From Phyllosticta citriasiana (Eukaryota > Ascomycota > Dothideomycetes > Botryosphaeriales > Phyllostictaceae), in contig JBBPHT010000003.1 of the NCBI GenBank assembly GCA_038021145.1, positions 1,984,001 through 2,048,000 on the forward strand: a stretch of 64,000 nt of DNA, in the 5' to 3' direction. Positions within the stretch are counted from its first letter, which is position 1. Each line of letters begins with the position of its first letter. Shown in pieces: positions 10,511 to 21,800 of this stretch. Position numbers and translations under genes: made by a program. The notes beneath the pieces were generated by a model, which was not told the origin of the DNA, made no database searches, and saw only the letters and a list, made by a program, of their open reading frames with translations.

Positions 10511-11230
10511 CTTCGACTCGAGTCAATCCCAGGATCAGAAAGTACAATGTATAAAAAAGACGTTTTTCGCGTTCGTTGGGACCACAGAGAGAACAACGAT
10601 AGGAACGAGCCGGCCAAAGCTGGAATCGCGACCAGTTGGGAGCCAGCACTTCCGTTGGCAAGATTTGGGGAGTAAAGCCAGAACTTGGTCCTATGTTTTC
10701 CCCCTTTCCGCAATGCATTGGCTGGCCAGGCGTTTACGGCGTTTTGTCGAGGTGTCCGACACAAAAAGGAGAGAGCTGCTGTCGAGCCAGAGGGTCCGTT
10801 TTCCCCATTCACCAGCAATTGGTATTCTCTATTCCGCCATGGGTTTTGTCAGTCAACATGTAATTAGACAAGACATATCAGTCGCGATCGTTTTGAAAGT
10901 CATGATAAGAGCAAAATGGCCCCACCTTTTTCCACATGCTTCGTGAAACTGCAGGACTCTGTCTCTCACCACTTTGTTTGCTAAATGACAAGTAAAGAAT
11001 TTGACGTTGATCGCGTCTATCCACTTTCCCTGTCTGTCTGTCCCTTTTCTTGTCGTTCGTCCCCTACATATACACACATCCAACATATCTATTGCCCGCA
11101 TACCTTCTCTCATCACCAAATCCCACACGCGCCTCAAAATCTGTCTGTCGGTCCGTCCCCTCGCGCCACATCGCTTCGCGTGCGGCCGGTCTGGTCTCAT
11201 CGATCAGCGTCACTCGATCTCTGTCTTTCC

Positions 11231-11275
11231 ATCCGTCCGTCTGTCTATCCGTCCGTCTGTCTATCCGTCCGTCTG
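11231..11275. repeat. Minisatellite, 16-bp unit (ATCCGTCCGTCTGTCT)
   Basis: About 2.7 tandem copies of a 16-bp unit, itself built of CCGT and CTGT tetramers. Confidence 0.8.
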
Positions 11276-11530
11276 GCACGCGCAGCGATTGCGCATTCGA
11301 CTGAGAAAAAACACCTCGCCCCACCCCTCACTGCCTCTCCCACCCACCCGCCTCCTTGCCTCCAAATGCCGATGGGTAGGTAGGTAGTCGTCGAGTATTG
11401 ACATGATCGTCCGTCCGGGTTTTACTTCACCGAGACGAAGGAGGCAGGCAGACAGGCAGGCAGGTGGAGAGAAGGAGAAGGAGGAGGAGAAGCGCTAGAA
11501 TTGATTGGTTTAGACGCGCGGCACGAAAAC

Positions 11531-11575
11531 AGGACAGGACAGGACAGGACAGGACAGGCCAGGCCAGGCAGGTAG
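11531..11575. repeat. AGGAC pentanucleotide repeat grading into AGGCC and AGGT
   Basis: Five near-perfect AGGAC units are followed by AGGCC units and then GGTA units. Confidence 0.8.
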
Positions 11576-12132
11576 GTAGGTACCCAGCTAGCCAAGAAGA
11601 AGGGATAATCTCAAAGCAGCAGCATTCATCCATCTGTCCTATCCGTCTACCATCTCTCCGCGTCCTCAAAGTCCTTTCCTTGTCCTTTTCTCAATCCCAA
11701 CGCACGCAAACGAGCTGACCCCCTAAAAAACGGCATCTTTTGTCGATAATGTCGATGATTTCCACCAGTCGTTTCTCGTCACAATGGAAGCGCTAATCGC
11801 AATTCAGCCATCAGCTCTCTGTCTCTGTCATGTTTGTTATCTGCTCTTTCACCCGTCTGCTCTGCCTGGCCCATATATCCGCAAAGAGCAGTAGCCTATT
11901 GTACATTTTTCATTCGCCGTCCCGTATTTTGCTCTGCTTCAAAATGAAGAGAAAAGAGAGGGCAAGCATGCCCGTCAATCGTCGTCCATGTAAAAGTCCA
12001 CATCAACCGCCCGCCTGTTTTGTACTCGGTTCAGTCGTAAACGTTGTGCCGCCGCATTGGCAAAGGATTCAAGTCCGACTCGCGGCTTGGTCAAAAAGAG
12101 AGCAATGAAACGTCTCCAAACCGTATCGCTGC

Positions 12133-14746
12133 TCACCCAAGCAACTCAACATCCAAGCCAATGGCGCGCATAAACAGGTTGACGTGGCCCAACCGGGCCG
12201 CCGAAAGCTCCTGCGGCAGCGCCTTGCAGACATTAACAGTCTCCATGACGCGGTCCTTAACGCCGAGCACCAGGCGTTGCTGCTGCTCTGCGCTGGCGCC
12301 CACTCCCATGGCTGCAAGGAATTGCCACACGTACACGTCCTCGTCGTCCTTAACGCTACCAGGGAAGATGTACGGCAAGATCGGCTCAATCGTGTCAAAG
12401 AGGCGATTGTAGAGTTTTTCGATCTGCTGCAGATCTTGTGTGGTGTTTGCTGAAGGGGGAGTCGATTGCTTAACCAGCTCGGCGCGCGACACGAACATGG
12501 TCAGAATGGAAAGACCAATCTTGGTCCGAACCAGAATGGGAATATTGGTGCGCTCGAGAACGAGACCGAGTAGACCAATAACAATGTTGAGAGGAGCTTC
12601 GTTGACGTATGCAAATAGAGGCGGCATGACTGCGTGTGCAAAGAGCTCAATCTCCTCCTTGACGGGACGAGGGAGGGGCACTGAGGGGTCCATCGGGATT
12701 CCGTGCTGAACGACGTCAAGCGTATCAAGGTGGACGACAATCATGGTGAGAATTGTGACGCGCTGCTGCTCGTCAATGTGGCGGAAGATGCGAGGAATGG
12801 CCTTTTTGCCCTTGGGAGTGGACAGAATCGCAATGAAAGGATGAGGCACGTTGGAGTTGGGCATGATGGGTTCCATGACCTTCAAGCTCAGCCACAGCTT
12901 CTGGTTCAAGTCTTGAATCCTCTGGCGCCACTCCATGTGCAGCTGAATCTCCTCTGGGTCGCTCTCATCACCCAAAGGTGGGGGCATGTTACGCTCATGG
13001 TCTTCCATCTTCATCAAAATGCCGTAGACGGACTCAATGTCTCGCAGCGCAGTCTTCCTGTCGGCCGCAGCATTTGCAACTCTGCTTGGACGACGACCAG
13101 GACCATTAGGCCGAGCATCGCTGTTCTCCGGTTTCTTGATGTTGAGAAGAGGCTTTGGGGTCTTGGCATTGCTAAAAGAAATCTTACCAAGGCTGCCTTC
13201 GATTACGAGCTGCTTATTCTTCGGCTTGGCCTTGGCAGCCTCGACGGCGCGTTGCACCTGCTGCTCCATGCGTTGAACGTGGTTGTCGCCTCCGCGGTGA
13301 TGGCGGCGGCCCAAGCCATAGCGGCTACCCGTCTGGAAGAGGTAGGTCTGAGCAAACTGATTTGCAGGCTGGTGAGGGTTTTGTCTGGGAGCACCGCGAA
13401 TCTGCGAGTATACCTGATAGTAAAAGTCCTCGGCAAGCGCAGCCTCGGGACCTTGATCGTCGATGTTGCCAGTTGCAGCCACGAGCTGCTGGAGCTGTAT
13501 GCGGGTGATGAAATTCTTGTCTTGAGGCGTCATCAAACCATTGTCCTTGGACAGCATGTGAATCTTGTGTATCCTCTTTGCACGTTTGGCATCCTCCTCG
13601 AGAAAAGCAGCACGCTCGGCCTCGGACAGACGCAGCAACTGTTCAGGGTGCGTAATGACAGGCCCTTGGTATGAAGGACCACGGTTGTGCGCTGGTCCAG
13701 TGGGAGGCATGCGGTTGAATGGCTGGGCAAGCGGCTGACCGTGGCCAGAGAGACGATTCGGGTTTTGCAAGATCTGACGCGCCTGCTGAGGCACAGGCTG
13801 GTGGATTTGGGCATGAGAAGGAGCTTGATGCATCTGCTGTTGCTGCGGAGGAGTGGCTCGAGATGCATGCTCCGGCATTTGGTGCTGCATGGCCTGAGGC
13901 TGCGCAATACCCTGGCCTGGAAGCTCGAATGGCATTTGCTGTTGCGGAATCGACGGCGGGCGCTGTTGAACGAATTGCTGGGGCCGTTGGAGGACCTGCG
14001 GCGGAACTCCAAATCCGGGGTGCTGCGGGTATCCAGGCGGGAACTGCTGGGGAGGAACGGCGGGCATTTGGATGGGAGGCTGCGGGGGAGTGGGCTGCTG
14101 AACCGCAGGTGCTGGGCTCGCATGCTGGGCCTTTGGCTTGTTCTGGGCGAGCATGGCCGCCTCGACTTCCTCCAGACTCATGAACTTTCTTTGAGGTGCA
14201 GCAACGGGGGCGGGACTGGGCTGCTTGTGCGGCTCTTGCTGGGGAGTGGACCTCTTCGGAATTGAGCCCCAAATGTCTGCGCTGGCCTCCAAGTTTCCCA
14301 TGTAGCCAGGCTGCTGATAATTCTCATAGCCAGTCTTGGCGGGCTTCTTCTCCTCTTTCCGGGGGGGCTGGCGGACCGTGTAGAGCATTTGCTCCTCTTG
14401 CATGGTGTCGGCAACCATGGCCGTCTGGCCAGAGAAGTCGAAATCCTTGCCAACATTGTTTTGTTCACCGCCAAACGTCTCGTCGTTGAAGGCATCGTCA
14501 GTCTCGTCAAGGCGGTCGCCGAGGCCGTCGTAGGTATCTTCAAAATCGATTCTGCGCAGAGAGGGTGGTTAGGTTGGGCAGCAAACAGGTGATGGCAATG
14601 AGTGAGACTTACGCATCGTCGGCATTGGCGGATGCACCTCTGGACAGGCCAGCCCATGGGTCGGGTGTCTGGCCGAAACCTGGGGCAGAGGCGTGATGGG
14701 CAGGACGGTCCCTTGGCAGAGTGGTGTCGAAGCCGAAGAAGGACAT
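12133..14746 (-). CDS. PAT1: PAT1-type mRNA decapping activator
   Basis: PAT1 proteins link deadenylation to decapping in P-bodies by bridging Dhh1, the Lsm1-7 ring and Dcp2. Two exons give 850 residues; the intron is 14552-14612. The start at 14746 gives MSFFGFDTTLP, the conserved N-terminal PAT1 motif. A longer upstream frame exists but lacks homology. An acidic stretch follows (IDFEDTYDGLGDRLDETDD). Next comes a long Pro/Gln-rich disordered region (about residues 130-330), rich in QQ and PP runs as expected of a P-body scaffold. The C-terminal half is the PAT1 core: basic helices with YGLGRRHHRGG and GSLGKISFSN, then the superhelical domain to the end. The gene is divergent to the mannosyltransferase gene. 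Confidence 0.92.
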
Positions 14747-15251
14747 GATGGCGGGGCAAGTGATGATGTGGGATGATGGGCAGGTTCGAGCGTCGCGTCT
14801 TTCTACATGTACGTAGTCGCTGATGGGTGAGGTCGGTGGCGCGCAGGGTGCGGCCGGGCGACCGTAAGCACCGAGAGCGAGCGAACAGTAAGACGGGGCT
14901 GAGGTGATTGAGAAAACAATGAGCGATGACGGATGGTATAGAAGGTAGGTAGGTATGTAAGCGGGGCGGGTGGTGAGGGAGACTGGAGACTGGAGACTGG
15001 AGAGAGTGAGCGTTGCAGTAGACTGGAGGGAGCTAGTGGCCAAGCACAGGCCCTTCCCTTCCCTTGCCCTTCCCTTGCCCTTGCCCTTGCCCTTGCTGTC
15101 GTCGCCCTTCATTGTGGATTGTGGAAGCCGCAGCAGTTCTAGTGGCCGCGAGGAACTGGAATCCAATCCAATCCAATCCAATCCAACCAGACTGCGTGCG
15201 CCCTTGGTTCGCCCCAGCCCAGTCAGTCACTTTTCTCTCGCTCTCGCCCTC

Positions 15252-15254
<3 letters not shown>

Positions 15255-15287
<33 letters not shown>
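15255..15287. repeat. CT microsatellite (about 16 units)
   Basis: An uninterrupted CT run upstream of the GT15 gene. Confidence 0.9.
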
Positions 15288-15293
<6 letters not shown>

Positions 15294-15382
15294 CCTCCTG
15301 CGCGGACCATCCCATCTCGTATTGCACCGCTCTGTTGTTCGGCAAACCATCGCCGTCCCTCCGCCGCCGAAACAACTTCCAA

Positions 15383-15405
15383 CCCCCCCCCCCCCCCCCC
15401 CCCCC
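15383..15405. repeat. Poly-C run, 23 bp
   Basis: A homopolymer 110 bp before the GT15 start codon. Its length in an assembly is uncertain. Confidence 0.85.
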
Positions 15406-15514
15406 TAAACAAGCCACCCACTCCACTCTTGCTCTCCATCCGCTCTTTTCTCCTGGCGACCCCGTCGCGGGACCCGCGTTGACCCTCTCACTCTCTACCG
15501 GAAAACCAGACGCC

Positions 15515-16941
15515 ATGGCTGGCACTCAGCGCTACTTGCGCTACATCATATTCGCCTTCATTGTATGCATTCCCCGATGCCCGTACTCGCGCCTGCGCTG
15601 ACTCCCCAAACACAGTGCCTTCTACTTGTCTTCTTCTTCTCCTCCTCGCCCGTCCCCAGCTCCCGCCTGCAGACCGCCAGCGAAATCATCAAAGAACAGG
15701 GTTCCAAATGGAAGGGTAGCTCTGCGCCGACGAGCTCCGACTCCGGCGTCAAGGACGTCTCGAGCCAGCCAAAGGTCTCGAGCGACAAGGATACGACTCC
15801 CAATACCTCTGGCCACCGCCTGGGCGAGACGGCTCCGGGCGAGCGCATGAACGCCACCTTTGTCACATTGGCGCGCAACTCGGATGTCTGGGAGATTGCT
15901 CGCTCCATCCGCCAGGTCGAGGACCGCTTCAATCGCAAGTTCAACTACGATTGGGTCTTCCTCAACGACAATGACTTTGACGACACTTTCATCAAAGTCA
16001 CCACTTCGTTGGTTTCGGGAAAGACCAAGTACGGCAAAATCTCTCCTGACCATTGGTCGTTCCCCTCTTGGATCGATACGAACAAGGCCGCCAAGGTCCG
16101 CGACGAAATGAAGCAGAAGCAAATCATCTACGGCGACTCCATTAGCTACCGTCACATGTGTCGCTACGAGTCTGGATTCTTCTTCCGCCACCCGTTGATG
16201 CTTGAGTACGAGTGGTACTGGCGCGTCGAGCCCAGCATCGAGCTCTTCTGCGACATTGAGTACGACACGTTCAAGTTCATGGCCGAGCACAAGAAGAAGT
16301 ACAGCTTTGTTCTCAGCTTGTACGAATACGTCGAGACCATTCCCACTCTGTGGGACAGCGTCAAGACTTTTATGCAAAAGTATCCTCAGCACGTTGCCAA
16401 AGAAAACTCCATGTCTTTCCTCAGTGACGACGATGGCAAGACCTACAACCACTGCCACTTTGTATGTTTTCCATGATCGTTGCAAGCAACGCCCAAAATC
16501 CAAAAAGGTTGCTAACGTGACTCGTAGTGGTCAAACTTCGAAATCGGCAACCTCAACTGGCTTCGTAGCCAGGCTTACCTTGACTTCTTCGACCACCTCG
16601 ACAAGGATGGTGGTTTCTTCTACGAGCGCTGGGGTGACGCTCCTGTTCACTCAATCGCCGCCGGTCTCATGCTCCAGAAGAACGAGATTCACTTCTTCGA
16701 CGACATTGCATACTACCACGTGCCCTTTACTCACTGTCCCACGAGCGAAAAGGTGCGCACTGATAACAAGTGCCACTGCAATCCCAAGGACAACTTTGAC
16801 TGGAACGGATATTCCTGTAAGAATCCCTCGATCGTCGCTCGCAAGGGCTGATGAGCTAATCCCGCTCGTGAAACAGGCACGGCACGCTTCTTCGAGACCA
16901 ACAACATGCAGAAGCCAGAGGGGTATGAGAAGCAGCAATAG
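15515..16941 (+). CDS. Alpha-1,2-mannosyltransferase, GT15 (KRE2/MNT1/KTR family)
   Basis: Golgi type II membrane enzyme that adds alpha-1,2-mannose from GDP-mannose to O- and N-linked glycans of wall and secreted proteins. Four exons give 415 residues; introns are 15563-15615, 16462-16527 and 16817-16876. The short cytosolic tail MAGTQRYLRY is followed by a signal anchor (IIFAFICLLLVFFFSSS); intron 1 splits the anchor. A Ser-rich stem follows, then the GT15 catalytic domain: NATFVTLARNSDVWEI, FNYDWVFLNDNDF, WRVEP and CDIEYDTFKFM, NHCHFWSNFEIGNL, and FYERWGDAPVHSIA. All conserved blocks are present. Which KTR paralogue it is cannot be settled from the sequence alone. A 95-codon frame overlaps the last 17 bases (see findings). 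Confidence 0.93.
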
Positions 16942-18179
16942 ACATCACAATTTCCTCCACACAGATGAAGAGAAATCCATCTCTCTCAAAACCTATCCAA
17001 TCACCATTTACGAAGAACCGGCCTGGCGAATAACTGATTCATGTCTTTCTGGTCCCCAAAGAGCTCCTTGGCCCGCAATCCTGCTCGTCAACACTGGCAT
17101 CCGCATCGTGGCTGTCATCGTCTTCCTCGTCCTGTGCTTCTTCGCATGGCGCAGTCGGAATTATTACGAAGGAGCTACCCTCGACAGTAGCGGATTGTAC
17201 TATATCAGGTGAGCAACGTGACTTCCGTCTTGGCGGCAGTCGCAACCACCCATTGGCTACGGCTCTTCTCTGTCCGTATTGTTTTGTGACGACCTCTCAA
17301 CAATCAAAATTTCTTCCATCCTGCTCGGCGCTTGACCTTCACAAAAACGAGAATTCGACGTGGGTGGAAAGCTTTTCGTCAAATGACCAACAAAAATCAC
17401 AAAATTGGGGTAGTTCGAGCTATACTCCTTCTCACGCTCGGGAGCAACGTCTGCCTGTTTGCCGACTACCCGGCCTCAGGCGCGAAAAGGAGTTCTTGAT
17501 TTTCTTTAAGCTGCATCATCGTTTTTCTCTCGAAACCCGGTTCGCATGGTCCATGGTGTTGCCGTCAATGTCGTTGTTGTATTGCTGTCTGTATTTTTTT
17601 GGTTGTCCGGTTCTAGGCGAATGATGACACACACTGCTGGAGGAACGAACGGGTGGCTGGCGCACATGCTTGTATGCAAGGGAAAGAAGATCAAGGGATG
17701 AATGGATGGACGGATGGGCATGGATGGATGGTAAGGGGAGTATGATTTGCGTGTGCGTGGGGGCGCGGGAATAGCCAAGTTGTGGAATTTCTGCTGGCTG
17801 CCGCTGGCTTTGTTCTTTTGCTGGTGTCTTATTGGTTGGGTTGTGGTGTAGGTGTAGTTTTACTGTGTTGAATTTCAATGTCATTGATTACATCTATGAC
17901 TTTTTTTACTGGGCCGTCTCGCTGTGTGCATTGCTGCTAAGCTACATCGTCGTCGTGACAGCGCTTTCAACATCATGGCTTATATCTCTTACTCACGCGG
18001 ACTAGTAAGCCTTCGCTGCTGGCCGGCACTGTCATCGCACCACGGCCACCTACCCGACATGGATGCACGAAGGAACAGATGACCAGAGGGAAATGGTTTT
18101 GGTCCATCACTGGCTTCAAATACGCACAAGGGTGGGTGGGTGGATGAGTAGATTTACTCGTTTTCCATTTATTCTCATC

Positions 18180-18180
<1 letters not shown>

Positions 18181-18211
<31 letters not shown>
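18181..18211. repeat. AG microsatellite (15 units)
   Basis: An uninterrupted AG run. Confidence 0.9.
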
Positions 18212-18214
<3 letters not shown>

Positions 18215-18348
18215 GGAGCAGGCAGAATCCCACCTACAGCTTAGACACAGCCTTCGCTGTACCCATCACGCCTCCCGGCCCTTTTGTCAATCAGTCGTGG
18301 AGCAAAGAGTAAATGAGCAACTGAGGAAAGGGGGAGAAAAAAAAAAAA

Positions 18349-18406
<58 letters not shown>
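18349..18406. repeat. Poly-G homopolymer, 58 bp
   Basis: A continuous run of 58 G, preceded by a short poly-A run. It is exceptionally long and could form stable G-quadruplexes. Confidence 0.9.
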
Positions 18407-18407
<1 letters not shown>

Positions 18408-18819
18408 GTAGAGAAAACGTGAGGTAAAAAAATAAAAAAAAATTCAGAAAGGAAAACAACCAGGTGCGCCTATCCATGACCTTTTTGCAGAGATGGAGAC
18501 GTTTGTTTGAGTCTGCACATCATCGCCTTCTCTGCCTTGCCATGCTCTGTCCTGCCCCGCTCTTCCTGACGAATGGGCCTGCTCGTGGTTTTTGAATCAT
18601 GATCCGAGGCTTTGAAGTAGTAGAAGGAAAATCGAGAAGGAAAGCTCTGGAAATGCAATGGTCCAGCGTCTTGTTCTAGCTGGGTGATTGGCCTGCTTGT
18701 GATTTGCGGATCAAGATTCGAGGCCTTGGGAAAGGGGAGAAGGAAGAGGTGAAGAAGGGGAATCCCGAGCTCGTCGTTCATTCCCATGTCCGTCAGGATA
18801 GTAGTAGTGTTGCGGTGTC

Positions 18820-21800
18820 TCAGATGAGGCTATCGTCTGGCTGCGCCGCCGTCGCCTCTGCAGTCGCTGCTGGCGAAGCATCTCCCTCCGTCATCTCCTG
18901 GTCCGGCTGTGCTGTGGCCGCAGCTCTACCACTGCCATCTGGTGCATTGACGACCTCATCCTTTCCCTCCGCCGACACCTCAACACGACACTGACAGCCG
19001 TACCGCTGCCTGAACTCGTGCGGCGTCAAGCCGCTCAGCAACTCCAACGCAGCCTGGCTAGCCTTGACCTTTGCATTCTTGGCAGAACTCGCAATGCCAT
19101 CCGCAATAACCTTGCCGTGCACCATGAGGCCCGCGATGCACTTGACCGGAGCGCCGGGGACGACGCTGGGAATCTCGTCGGCATGGAGACGGTGGTCAGC
19201 GCAGCCGAGCTCCTCGGTCAGGCGGGCATTCAGCCGCGTTGTGGGATGGTTTTTGGCAAAGAGGTCGTAGATGGCCATGTCCTCGAAGAACCAGCGCACG
19301 TGGGTGTCGAAGAAGCGCACCACCTGGCCGTAGTCGTAGCCCGAGTCGACAAACATGGCGCCGATGTAAGCCTCGACAATGTCCGGCAGGCACTTGGGCG
19401 ACTCCTTGACGGCCACCCAGTAGTCGCGCGCTCCCTGTGACTGGGCTTCGGCTTCGGTGATTTCAATGGCGTAGTCGCGGATTTGGTGCTCTATTTGCGA
19501 GTGGTTGTTCATGAGGTGCCTGTGGAAGCCGATTTTGACGCACAGCGCACCCAGGAACTTGTTTCCTACCATTGCCATTTTATGCTCGGTCAGCCACTGC
19601 GGATCCTTGTCCGGGAAGCGGTAGAAGAGGTAGTTGACGCATGCCATGTCGAGCAGCGAGTCACCAAGGAACTCGAGGCGTTGGTACGACGGCACTTTGG
19701 CCCAGGACATAGGATACGATGGATGGCAAAAGGCCGAGCGAAGCAGTTTCGTGTTATGAAACTGGTAGGGATGTTCAAGAGCCACTTTGCGGGCCAATTC
19801 GAGCTCAGAAGCAGGAACTGCGCCATCAAGATAGGCAGGACGTTGGTAGACGTCCATGTAGCCAGACCAGGTCTCCATGGTGTGCAGCGGCTTGCAAACG
19901 AGCTTCGTGACTGCTTTGACGGCATCATTCCAAAGAGAAGGCTCCCACACATCCAGCTGATTGTGGGTAACATAAGCAGCGCCGATGAGCGCTTCGCAGA
20001 CGTCGGCCACTGACTTATCGCCCAAGGCATGTCTCATTTGGATTTCTCCAGCTGCTTTGTGGCCTTTGCCTTCGAGCAGCTTGAGGCCGTCTGGATACCA
20101 GGTACGGCGATTAAATGCCATACTGCGGACGTACTTAGGTAATTCGATCTTCTTGGCCGTGGTGAAGAGCGTCTGGTTGCAGACCATGTCCATTCTGTTG
20201 CAATGACAGAAAAATTCGTTGTCATCTGGGCACTGCCCGAATAGAGCAATAGAAGCAGCCATCTTCAAGAAACAGTCGCCCATGAACTCGAGACGCTCGT
20301 AGTTGTTTCCCATGCCACGTCGAAAATTGAGTACTTCGCCATTGTGGTCCTCCGTATTGTCCGAATCTTTGGTGATCGCCTCCAGAGCCAGTGCCGGATG
20401 AACGTTGATTCCCAACATTTGACAAGCCTCCAGCGCAATCAGGTACTCATCGAGACGATGGATGATGGCCGGAAATACGTACGCCGTCGTCACCGCCTCG
20501 GGAGTGAGGGCAGAGATTCTGAGAGGTTCAGGACAGAGGTAGACCTTGGTGCGCAGGTCCAACTCTTTGGTCCCCGCTTCAGCCAACATGTTTCGTCTGT
20601 GCAAGACTTGCCGGGCCTCAATCACTGGCTGTCCACGGTCCCAAATGGAGTCTTGCTTTTGTCTGGACATCTTGTACAGGCTGATCGAGTAGTTGAGGAT
20701 ATCGGTTCTCTGCTCAGGTTTCTTTGCCCTGATTGCGTCCTCGGGAACAGGGTCAGTGGGTTTAAGGTCCGGGTTGATCTTCTCAGAATAGAAACGCCTG
20801 CCTCCGTCAAACTGGTCGACGAGGTATTTGTTCAGCAAAAGGTCATCCGGGCGTTCTCCGCGCTTGAACCTGTAGCCTTTGTGCTCGTTTGTTTCGTAAA
20901 CAGCTTTTAGAGCTGACCAGTCAAGCAACTCGTCCAGATTCTCAAAGTACCCTTGATTAAAATAGTCATTTGTCACCGGGGCTAGCCAGTACGACAGATT
21001 TGCGATTTCCTCTTCAAAGCGCTTGTTGTAAATGTCGTAGAAGATGCGAAAAGTGTAGCTCGCAAGCTTCACTAGCTGCTCATGACTGCATTTGAATTTA
21101 ACGCTTCGCGGCTGCAACTCAACTCGGCTCTTTTTGCCAGAGTTGAGGAAGAGGGGAAAGCTGGGAATTTGGGGCAGAGGCTTCCTGGTGAGAATGGCAA
21201 GTGGTTGATGAGGGCGATCCAGGCCTTCCGGGAGTTCAATAATTGTTGCATACAGCTCCTCGGGCTCTGTTCCGCGAAGTTCGGCCCAAAAAGCAGGTTT
21301 CGTCATCATCTCATACGAATTCGTCTTCTTACAGTTGAGCGCAAGCTTAGCATTTCGCAGAGCAGGAAGCTGCTTGGTGTAAATCGGAAGAAGATGCTCG
21401 TCGAGAAATTCCTGCTGCCGGAGCTGGAGACAGGCTTCGAAAGCAGCAGACCGCTTGGCAATCGCCTTCTTGCTTGCTGGTCGTCCTATGACAGAGGTAA
21501 TTGGCGACTGGCTTGGAAGGATTACCTCACATATGAATTTGCCGCCCTGTGAAGACATGACGTAAAGCGGATCAGATGGGACGTCACTCTGTCGTGGAAG
21601 GACGCTACAGAAATGAGCGAGAACGACCAAACTCTCGTTATAAGTCAATTTTGCCTTGCTCTTTGGGTCTGTGTAAGTGCGGAACCCCTTTCCAGTGAGC
21701 AATATGTCCTGAAGGTCGGCGTCGTTCCCGTGTAGAATCCGGTCCTCGGGCATCGACTCGCAGAACTGACGCATCATTCGCTCAGCCTTTCTGGCGAGGA

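Larger units (their letters stand above)
10511..12132. other. Convergent intergenic region rich in simple repeats
   Basis: 3' flanks of LEA1 and PAT1, which converge here. Pyrimidine-rich TCCG/TCTG minisatellite lies near 11.23-11.28 kb and GGACA/GGCA/GGTA repeats near 11.53-11.58 kb. Overlapping low-complexity frames on both strands are artefacts of these repeats. Confidence 0.6.
14747..15514. promoter_or_regulatory. Divergent promoter PAT1 / GT15 with CT and poly-C tracts
   Basis: 768 bp between opposite start codons. It is strongly pyrimidine-rich toward the mannosyltransferase side: CCCTTG repeats near 15.06 kb, four AATCC units near 15.16 kb, then a CT tract and a poly-C run. Such CT blocks are common just upstream of fungal transcription starts. 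Confidence 0.55.
16942..18819. other. Convergent intergenic region with AG repeat and long poly-G
   Basis: 3' flanks of the GT15 and Dicer genes. A small membrane-like frame (16925-17212) begins in it. Otherwise it holds an AG microsatellite, a 58-bp poly-G run and GGAT-type repeats near 17.7 kb. No gene is supported with confidence. Confidence 0.5.

Noticed and set aside
11531..11575. Regular short repeats that might suggest a CRISPR-like array
   Set aside because: Pentamer microsatellite without spacers; also a eukaryotic genome.
12703..13674. 323-codon plus-strand frame
   Set aside because: Antisense shadow of the PAT1 coding exon; no motifs of its own.
17041..17190. 49-codon frame starting MSFWSPKS after the GT15 gene
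   Set aside because: Short, Arg/His-rich and in a different frame from the hydrophobic ORF; no support.
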